The position numbers and the translations under genes are program-made. A stretch of DNA of 64,000 nt, from positions 385,841-449,840 of the forward strand of contig NZ_FNBL01000001.1 in assembly GCF_900102315.1 (NCBI RefSeq). Reading direction: 5' to 3'. Numbering within the stretch: position 1 is the stretch's first letter; the number at the start of each line of letters is the position of its first letter. Positions 55,526 to 64,000 of this stretch are shown here, in pieces. The notes under the pieces are model-generated. The model ran no database searches. It saw only the letters and a program-made list of their open reading frames with translations, and was not told the DNA's origin. The DNA is from Celeribacter baekdonensis. GTDB lineage: Bacteria; Pseudomonadota; Alphaproteobacteria; Rhodobacterales; Rhodobacteraceae.

Positions 55526-55831
55526 GATGTCTCCGTCTTTGTCCCTTGCATAACGATGTGAGAACGCAGGTGCCAATCAAGGTTTTGCGAGAAAGCGTTA
55601 CAGTGACGTAAAGACCGCAGGGGTAAAAGAGGCCATGCGCGCCATGGGATATCCGACTTATTTCATAAGGAAAGCGCCAATTCGCCCGGATTGAGCGACG
55701 CGCGGCGGGCACGCGGGTTTTTTTGTATACCATTGCACACAAAAATGCATCTCCCCTCTTGAATGGACTCGGCCAATAGGCCAAAAGCAGGGCAGCATAA
55801 CCCTGTTGACACTCTAAGGGAGGCCAACCCC
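55526..55831. promoter_or_regulatory. Divergent gap between DUF1223 gene and acnA
   Basis: 306 bases. The acnA promoter should lie here. TGCACACAAAAATGCA (55734-55750) is a short partial inverted repeat near GTATAC; no match to a named iron-response box was found. Confidence 0.35.
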
Positions 55832-58585
<2,754 letters not shown>

Positions 58586-58607
58586 GAGTTTACGCAGGTT
58601 GAGATAG

Positions 58608-58635
58608 AAAAGCCCCGCTTCGGCGGGGCTTTTTG
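58608..58635 (+). terminator. Intrinsic terminator after acnA
   Basis: AAAAGCCCCGC, TTCG-type loop, GCGGGGCTTTTT: strong stem and T-run, 23 bases past acnA. Confidence 0.93.
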
Positions 58636-58703
58636 CATATTTGGCAAAGGGGCAACATCACGCTACGCTCATCCGACCCACTCTTTTTCACAAAGTCGAT
58701 TTC

Positions 58704-59521
58704 ATGCTCTCCAGTCTTCCCCTCGCCCTTCTTCTCGCCCTTTCGCACCCGCCTATGGCGTCCAACAGCGATCTGATCCAAGTCAGCGAAGACCTCTCTC
58801 CCTATGGCGACCCACTTGTCCAATACGAGGGCCCAAATAGTCTTTTAGAGATTTGGACCGAGGAGGCCGAAGCCTGCACCCATCAAAATCCCCTGACACG
58901 CCCGCAAAAGGTGGTGAAAAGTTGTAGCCTTGTCTTGAACGACAGGGTGCTTGAGGCCGCTTGGCCCCTCTTTTACACGCAGCGCGCCATTGCTTACCAC
59001 AGGTTGCACAGACCTCAGAACATGCGCGCGACGCGGAGGCTGCGCGGACTGGGACACAGGAGCACATGCTCGAAGATGTGGCGAATAGGTTTTGGACAGC
59101 CCAACTTTGGGACGAGCACCGCAAGACCATGGATGCCTTGATCGCGCAGACCCAAAGCGCAGACCACGCGCGCGACTGTTGCGACCGCCTCATCACCCGC
59201 CAAGAGGTTGATTTGGCGATGACCTATTGTGAACGAGCCTATCAAATTGAACCGACCTCGGACGCAGTGCTCTACACGCTGACCTATGTGTATAATCTCG
59301 CCAAACGCGGCGAAGATGCGCGCCGCATTGCACAAGAAGGTCTCACCCTTTACCCAAGCTCGGTGCCCCTCATGTATGAGATGGCTTGGGCCATTGCGAT
59401 TTCAGGAGATCAAGAGGGCGCGATTGCCTATGCCACGGACATCTATGCCAGAGCAAACTCTGCCGGGCTGATACAGGCGGAGTTGCTGCAAGAGTTTCTT
59501 GAAAAGGCGCGAGAGTGGTGA
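58704..59521 (+). pseudogene. Frameshifted exported TPR protein
   Basis: The first frame gives a signal peptide (MLSSLPLALLLALSHPPMA) and a mature start up to YTQRAIAYHRL. Near 59004-59007 the sense passes to another frame (AQTSEHARDAEAA, then TPR-like AMTYCERAYQIEPTSDAVLY) that runs to 59521. Both halves are protein-like on their own side only, so a single-base loss has split the gene. It could be a sequencing error or a real mutation. TPR-type function; partner unknown. Confidence 0.7.
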
Positions 59522-59530
59522 TCTGGACGG

Positions 59531-60034
59531 TTAGCCCGCTGTCCCCTTTTGCTCAAACGCGACCCTCATCTGGCTGAGCTGATCTTGCTCTGATCGGGTG
59601 AAGGACGTTTGCTCCACATCATCCATGATCGCTTTGATCAAAAACCACTCCGTTTTGTTTCGGATCACCCCGCGCCGAAGGATCTTGGTCGCGTCCTTGA
59701 TGGGATCTCCGACGTCGCTGAAATAGCTGCGGCCATCGTGGCGCGCACAGTAAAATTCTAAAAAATCTTGCACCTTTTTGTCACCAAAGGCGCCCTCCTC
59801 ATAAAGATCGCAGCTAAAATCATGGATGGCTTGGTTTGTCCCTGAGATGAGGCCACTCAGTGTCGCTTTGCCGGTTTCAACCCAGTTCAACATCGCCTCT
59901 CTGGACGGCACCGCGTCAAAGGAGGATAGATGCTCTTTGGGCACACTGCACTTTTTGAACGCAACAATGGTTTCAAAAACCCCATAGAGACGATCAAATT
60001 CGGCCCGCATCTCTTGTTTGGATCGCCGTGCCAT
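59531..60034 (-). CDS. Unknown protein, 167 residues
   Basis: Charged, helical, without signal peptide or membrane segment (RSKQEMRAEFDRLYGVFETIV, VQDFLEFYCARHDGRSYF, SFTRSEQDQLSQMRVAFEQK). I do not recognise it. It converges with the TPR gene after 9 bases. Codon use is like the neighbours. Confidence 0.6.
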   Translation of the reverse strand: MARRSKQEMRAEFDRLYGVFETIVAFKKCSVPKEHLSSFDAVPSREAMLNWVETGKATLSGLISGTNQAIHDFSCDLYEEGAFGDKKVQDFLEFYCARHDGRSYFSDVGDPIKDATKILRRGVIRNKTEWFLIKAIMDDVEQTSFTRSEQDQLSQMRVAFEQKGTAG

Positions 60035-60197
60035 CGCGCAGTATCCCGCACCTCAAATGATGTTTTGCAGATCATGATTAAAAAGCATTTCTGAATCAAC
60101 GCTAAAGAGGTGCCCCCTTACAGGAACATACTGTTAGCCGGCGCATGACCCTGCCCCAAAAGCCGCCACAACGCACATGATCACGGCGAAACCGATC

Positions 60198-60995
60198 TCA
60201 ATCCGCCAAACGGATCGGAAACTCGGCCAGTGCCTTGGCTTGATCCGGGGTCAGCGCCTCGGGGCGTACAATTTGTGTATGGATCGTGAACACCACCGCC
60301 CGCGTGTTCGGCAGGCGCACAAGGCTTTGCCGCTCGACCCGAATATAGCGCGACTGATTTGATCCGTGGCGCAAGTCGCCCTCGGAGCGTGGATAGCTCA
60401 GAGGCGCATCAGAGCGCGAGGCGGTGCCGCGCATCAGCCCCCGTCCCGGCTGCACCCCGTTCATCATCCGCTGGACCCGCGCGGCCAGCTCCGGCGTATA
60501 AAGTGCAATCGGCTGATGAATCCGCAGCATCGGTTGCATGAATTTCTCCGACAGACGCCAGCCCGAGGGAAAACACAGCGCGCCGCCGGTCAACACGCTT
60601 TGCATGCTCGCGCCCGTCGGGTCCGGTTGCATCAGGCAAAAATCATTTTGCATCAGCCGGGCGAGGGTCTTGATCGGCGCGTCCCGCTGAAGCGCCACGG
60701 TGACGCCATCGGGTCGGGTCACCGCATCTTGCGAGACCGCAAACCCCAGCCCCGGCAAAAGCCCCAACACCATGTCATATAATTCCTCGGCAGCGGGCCG
60801 GGCGCTCTCATCCAACCCCAGGACCTCCCCCGGCTGGGTCGCAATCAAATGATCGCGCAACGCCATTTGGGCACCATACGCGCTGTCGACCTCAAGCCAA
60901 TCCTCAAGCTCAAATGGCACCACCCCCGGCAACCGCCGGGTGCGCGGGTCCACCCAGGGGGCAAAGCTCAGTTTTGTCTGTAGAATCTGTTCCAT
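60198..60995 (-). CDS. DUF3445 family protein (HDOD-type N-demethylase subunit)
   Basis: 265 residues. The segments LQRDAPIKTLARLMQNDFCLMQ, LCFPSGWRLSEKF and RYIRVERQSLVRLPNTRAVVFTIHT are the DUF3445 core. The family includes the heme-dependent oxidative N-demethylase subunit acting on dimethylamine-type substrates; none of its partner subunits is next to it, so the reaction is uncertain. Confidence 0.85.
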   Translation of the reverse strand: MEQILQTKLSFAPWVDPRTRRLPGVVPFELEDWLEVDSAYGAQMALRDHLIATQPGEVLGLDESARPAAEELYDMVLGLLPGLGFAVSQDAVTRPDGVTVALQRDAPIKTLARLMQNDFCLMQPDPTGASMQSVLTGGALCFPSGWRLSEKFMQPMLRIHQPIALYTPELAARVQRMMNGVQPGRGLMRGTASRSDAPLSYPRSEGDLRHGSNQSRYIRVERQSLVRLPNTRAVVFTIHTQIVRPEALTPDQAKALAEFPIRLAD

Positions 60996-61066
60996 AGACC
61001 GTAGACTGCATCGGAAACGGGGGCGCGGAAAGAGGCCAGATCAGATCATGGATGAGGCCAGCGCGA

Positions 61067-61684
61067 TCACGGTTTAAACACGCTCTCCAAGGCCGGGGCG
61101 GTCAGCTCAAATTGCCGATCCGAGGTGATATAAGAATCGCCATGCAGCCGTGCGATCGGTTGATAAACCTCAGGGTTCACATAGCGGCCTTCACTGTCCA
61201 GACAGTCCCGACGCACATGCATCCGCACCACCTCAAGCACGACCAAAACCCGGTTCGGCCAGTCCAAAATCCGCTCCATACGACATTCAAACACGCAAGA
61301 CGCGCCCACAATGCGCGGCACGTCAACGGCATCACAATCCGTGGTCTCGACCCCGGCCAAGGACAGCTCATCCACGCCATTGGGCACCGACAGCCCAGCG
61401 ATCAACATCGTGTCCGCCAAAGCCAGATCGACCATATGAATGGCGCAGACGCCACTGCGGCGGATGTTGGCGGCAGTGTCTTTTTCCTGATCCGGTTTAG
61501 AGGCGATGCCCAGCACCAAAAGCGCGGGATCGGAGGACATGACGTTGAAAAACGACATGGGGGCAGCATTGTTGCTACCATCCGGGTTGCGGGTCGTGAC
61601 CAAGGCGATGGGCCGGGGACCAACGAAATTGGTCAACAAGCGATAGCGGTCGCGGGCGGGAAGTGTGGTGAAATCAAACTGCAT
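61067..61684 (-). CDS. Flavin reductase-like (FMN-binding split-barrel) protein
   Basis: 205 residues. RYRLLTNFVGPRPIALVTTRNPDGSNNAAPMSFF, and GVCAIHMVDLALADTM are typical of the flavin reductase-like family; these bind FMN and reduce flavins or act in oxygenase systems. RBS GAGAGG. It is not clearly linked to a monooxygenase gene. Confidence 0.85.
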   Translation of the reverse strand: MQFDFTTLPARDRYRLLTNFVGPRPIALVTTRNPDGSNNAAPMSFFNVMSSDPALLVLGIASKPDQEKDTAANIRRSGVCAIHMVDLALADTMLIAGLSVPNGVDELSLAGVETTDCDAVDVPRIVGASCVFECRMERILDWPNRVLVVLEVVRMHVRRDCLDSEGRYVNPEVYQPIARLHGDSYITSDRQFELTAPALESVFKP

Positions 61685-61772
61685 CGGGACCTCTCAATCG
61701 GTTCGGCCCAAACAAGCAGACTGCGCGCGGATTGGCAACGCGCCAAGGGACCTCCCCCGGCGCTTGCGTGAT

Positions 61773-62396
61773 TTATGCCATCTCGGTGAACCTTTGTTGG
61801 GCCTTTGTCTCATACGCGGTGGTTTGCGCGATGACGGGCTGTGCCCCACAACGCGCCACCCAGTCCTTGATCACCGGCACGTCTGGCAAAGCCTGCGGGA
61901 ACCACAAGAACGGCGATGCCAAAAGCAGATCGACGACGCTATAGCGCGCGCCCAAAATGTAATCGCGTCCCTCTAAACCCGCCGCCAGCGCCGTGATTGC
62001 CTCCGGCAAGCCTCGAAAGGTTGAGGTCAACATCGGATGGCTGATCTCGGCGATATTGAGCACAAAGACCGGCTCCAACACATTGCCGTACCACGCCATC
62101 CAAGACAGCATCGTCGCCCGCCCCGGCGCCCCAACTTTGGGCGCGAAATCGGAAGGAAACCGATCACAGAGGTAAAGCATGATCGCATTGGTTTCGCGGA
62201 TTGTTTCCCCCTCTTCGGTGACCAACAACGGCACCTTGCCCTCAGGATGCGGGTTGTTCGGATCGCGCCCGCCCGACCCGTCCTGACGCGGGATGTCGGT
62301 GAGGCGGATGTCGATCTGATCCATGACATCAAGGGCCGTCAACAGGGTGATGATCCGGGTCGAGCGCGAATTCGGGGCGTGATAGAGCGTCAGCAT
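61773..62396 (-). CDS. Glutathione S-transferase family protein
   Basis: 207 residues: N-terminal thioredoxin-like part (MLTLYHAPNSRSTRI, NPEGKVPLLV-type PHPEGKVPLLVTEEGETIRETNAI) and a helical C-terminal domain. It likely conjugates or reduces electrophiles with glutathione. It is divergent from the WYL regulator and shares a 59-base dyad promoter region with it, suggesting joint control. Confidence 0.88.
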   Translation of the reverse strand: MLTLYHAPNSRSTRIITLLTALDVMDQIDIRLTDIPRQDGSGGRDPNNPHPEGKVPLLVTEEGETIRETNAIMLYLCDRFPSDFAPKVGAPGRATMLSWMAWYGNVLEPVFVLNIAEISHPMLTSTFRGLPEAITALAAGLEGRDYILGARYSVVDLLLASPFLWFPQALPDVPVIKDWVARCGAQPVIAQTTAYETKAQQRFTEMA

Positions 62397-62424
62397 GGGA
62401 TGTCCTTTTTGCTTTGCGAATAAT

Positions 62425-62483
62425 CCTCACTCTGGCACCGTACTACTGACAGATTCCGTCAGGAGACCCCTGCCAGAGTGAGG
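62425..62483. promoter_or_regulatory. 59-base concentric dyad between GST and WYL regulator
   Basis: CCTCACTCTGGCA (62425-62437) and TGCCAGAGTGAGG (62471-62483) are perfect 13-base inverted repeats. Inside lies CTGAC-N7-GTCAG (62446-62462) with exactly the same centre (62454). This is a strong operator candidate for the adjacent WYL regulator. Confidence 0.75.
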
Positions 62484-62497
62484 CGAAAGGACAGCAT

Positions 62498-63217
62498 ATG
62501 AGCAAATCAGCACGCCTGTTTCGTGTCATGCACCTGTTTCGTTGTTTGCCCGCCCCGGTCACCGCGGCGCGGATGGCGGAGGATCTGGGCGTGTCGGAAC
62601 GCACAGTGTATCGCGACATTGAAAGCCTTCGGGTCGCAGGGGCGCGGATCGAAGGCGAATCGGGGCTTGGCTACACGCTCAGCGAAGACATCGCCTTGCC
62701 GCCACAGACCCTGAGCCAATTGGAAATTGAAGCGCTGGTTTTGGGCCTCTCTGAGGTGCAACATCGCGGTGATCCGGCGCTGTCTCAGGCCGCAAGCGAT
62801 GCTTTGGCCAAAATCACCGCCACCCTGCCCGAGGACAAACAACGCCACATCCATCATGCCGTGGGCCTTGTGCATCGCTATCAAACACCTGCGGTGCCCT
62901 CGGTGGATATGTCCGCTCTGCGCGAGGCCTGTTGGCAAGAGCGCGCGATCCATATCACCTATCGCGACCGTGCGGGCGTGAGGAGCGAGCGCGTGGTCTG
63001 GCCCTTGGCCATTGTCTATCTGGACCGTGAATTGATGCTCTTGGCGTCTTGCCAGCTCAGGCAGGCATTTCGGCAATTCATCATCAGTTCGATCACCGAT
63101 TTCACGCTTATGGACCAGAGTTTTCGCCCTCACCGCGTCCGGCTTTTACGCGACTATATTGCCGAATTGAAAACCCGGCATGTGGTCGCCCCGGCCAGTG
63201 ATCGCCCCAGCCTGTGA
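62498..63217 (+). CDS. YafY-type HTH/WYL transcriptional regulator
   Basis: 239 residues: N-terminal winged HTH (ARMAEDLGVSERTVYRDIESLRVAGARIEGE) and a WYL domain (REACWQERAIHITYRDRAGV, VVWPLAIVYLDRELMLLASCQL) that binds ligands or nucleic acids. RBS AAAGGACAG. It likely controls itself and the GST gene through the dyad upstream. A 16-base tandem repeat straddles its stop codon. Confidence 0.92.
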   Translation: MSKSARLFRVMHLFRCLPAPVTAARMAEDLGVSERTVYRDIESLRVAGARIEGESGLGYTLSEDIALPPQTLSQLEIEALVLGLSEVQHRGDPALSQAASDALAKITATLPEDKQRHIHHAVGLVHRYQTPAVPSVDMSALREACWQERAIHITYRDRAGVRSERVVWPLAIVYLDRELMLLASCQLRQAFRQFIISSITDFTLMDQSFRPHRVRLLRDYIAELKTRHVVAPASDRPSL

Positions 63218-63230
63218 TCGCCCCAGCCTG
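63199..63230. repeat. 16-base tandem repeat at the stop of the WYL gene
   Basis: TGATCGCCCCAGCCTG occurs twice in direct tandem (63199-63214, 63215-63230). The second copy supplies the TGA stop, so the duplication ends the frame right after the first copy. Confidence 0.9.
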
Positions 63231-63272
63231 TGACAACGGCGCAAAATCATCGCAAACGGTGAGATGTAGCGT

Positions 63273-63614
63273 TTAAAGCACCGCTTTGACCGCCTCAGGA
63301 GGCCGCCCCAGCGCCACGCCTTTCTCCGTCTCGACAATTGGCCGTTCCATCAGACGCGGATGGGCTGCAATGGCATCCAAAATCGCCTCAGGGTCGGAGG
63401 TGACGGTGAGACCCATGTCCTTTGCCTCGGCCTCTTTGGCACGCAAAAATGCCCCGGCAGGCAGACCAGAGCGGGCCACAAGCGCGGCCAATTTGGCGCG
63501 CGACACCGGGGTCTCAACGTAGAGAACCACCTCGGGCGTGATCCCTTCGGCCAGCAAAAGCGCCAAGGTGTCGCGGGATTTGGAACAGCGGGGATTGTGA
63601 TAGATCGTTGTCAT
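63273..63614 (-). CDS. ArsC/Spx-type arsenate reductase-like protein
   Basis: 113 residues. N-terminal YHNPRCSKSRDTLALL holds the active Cys (C10), with downstream TPVSRAKLAALVARSG and ERPIVETEKGVALGRP, the usual ArsC-family ending. It may reduce arsenate with glutathione/glutaredoxin, though many YffB/ArsC-like proteins lack that role. The ATG at 63614 is the standard start; upstream frame rejected. Confidence 0.9.
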   Translation of the reverse strand: MTTIYHNPRCSKSRDTLALLLAEGITPEVVLYVETPVSRAKLAALVARSGLPAGAFLRAKEAEAKDMGLTVTSDPEAILDAIAAHPRLMERPIVETEKGVALGRPPEAVKAVL

Positions 63615-63761
63615 GGCACGCCTTTTCAACCTGAATTTGACACGCAGAATGGGGCGGGACGTCACCGGGGGCAATGTGAACAAATCAGGAAACCGATTGT
63701 TTCCGTTCCACCTCTGTTCACGGTTATCACACATTAACCTTTCGCCCCTAAATCTAAGCTC

Positions 63762-63851
63762 ATGAAACATCTTCTCTCCCATATCCCGCTGCCCATTGGC
63801 GAAATTTTGTTGCTCGTCCCTTTCTTGGCCGTGATGATTTTGGCGGGATAG
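63762..63851 (+). CDS. Possible 29-residue membrane peptide
   Basis: Short frame MKHLLSHIPLPIGEILLLV followed by PFLAVMILAG, with one hydrophobic segment. No good RBS and no known family. Listed because the composition is clearly membrane-like and the gap is otherwise empty. Confidence 0.3.
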   Translation: MKHLLSHIPLPIGEILLLVPFLAVMILAG

Positions 63852-63908
63852 CGGCTTTTGCACCGGCTCTGATCTCTTTCGAGGCCTGATATTCCAATGT
63901 TCTCGCGA

Positions 63909-63957
63909 CCCGGTTCACCACCATATCCCTCATCCCTCCGGGGGGTGGTGAGCCGGG
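63909..63957 (-). terminator. Hairpin after the partial gene at the right edge
   Basis: CCCGGTTCACCACC (63909-63922) and GGTGGTGAGCCGGG (63944-63957) pair over 14 bases with one G-U. It lies just past the stop of the partial minus-strand gene; there is no T-run, so it may be a Rho-type or stability element. Confidence 0.45.
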
Positions 63958-63961
63958 AATT

Positions 63962-64000
63962 TTACGCGTTTTTCATAATCATCTTGAGAAGGTCGATGCT
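63962..64000 (-). CDS. C-terminal end of a gene running off the window
   Basis: Minus-strand frame SIDLLKMIMKNA followed by TAA, open to the right edge. It reads like a helical C-terminus, and a hairpin follows. Family cannot be told from 12 residues. Confidence 0.4.
   Translation of the reverse strand, partial: SIDLLKMIMKNA

Overview
The window is chromosomal DNA of an alphaproteobacterium of the order Rhodobacterales, most likely a marine Roseobacter-group species. The evidence is a complete RcGTA-type gene transfer agent (GTA) cluster, Hint/RTX secreted proteins of the type common in that group, and the gene orders fabD-fabG-acpP-fabF-mltG, tmk-holB-tatD and glnB-glnA. I recognised the families by reading the translations; no database search was run.

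Region 1 (18-14362, minus strand) is a full GTA structural cluster reading gp1 (small terminase) to gp15 (baseplate 'megatron'), with every expected gene open. Many genes overlap by 1-4 bases. Three non-coding stretches are rich in hairpins: the leader before gp1, the gp2-gp3 gap and the gp5-gp6 gap. Region 2 (14797-21479) holds mltG, fabF, acpP, fabG and fabD on the minus strand. A plus-strand gene for a membrane-anchored PilZ protein sits between acpP and fabF, and a small membrane protein follows. Region 3 (22123-26649) has the ribosomal operon rpsF-rpsR-rplI, a Tat-type lipoprotein transglycosylase, a small Cys-rich exported protein, aqpZ and tig.

Region 4 (26955-28884) is an accessory pair: a TbpB-like beta-barrel lipoprotein followed by a DUF560/Slam-like outer-membrane barrel, preceded by two palindromic octamers. 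Region 5 (29061-37526) has ald, tRNA-Ser, a SPOR lipoprotein, a D,D-carboxypeptidase, then tmk-holB-tatD-MBL hydrolase-AEC transporter. Region 6 (37492-42897) has two large RTX proteins with C-terminal Hint domains in divergent orientation, tRNA-Leu, and a small stand-alone Hint fragment without the catalytic Cys. Region 7 (43039-53973) has nnr (with a partial duplication of its own 5' end), glnB-glnA, several conserved unknowns, a GAF protein divergent from purB, a tiny secreted protein behind a hairpin that covers its Shine-Dalgarno site, an isolated fliG, an EamA exporter and an LpxL-like acyltransferase. Region 8 (54002-64000) has an orphan periplasmic Cache-type protein, a DUF1223 protein, acnA, a frameshifted TPR gene, a DUF3445 protein, a flavin reductase, a GST divergent from a WYL regulator around a 59-base dyad, an ArsC-like protein, and the last codons of a gene that runs off the right edge.

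The most unusual items are the Slam-like lipoprotein pair, the Hint trio, the family of short palindromic repeats beside GTA genes, the nnr 5' duplication, the WYL/GST dyad and the SD-masking hairpin after purB. No rRNA, insertion sequence or CRISPR array was seen.
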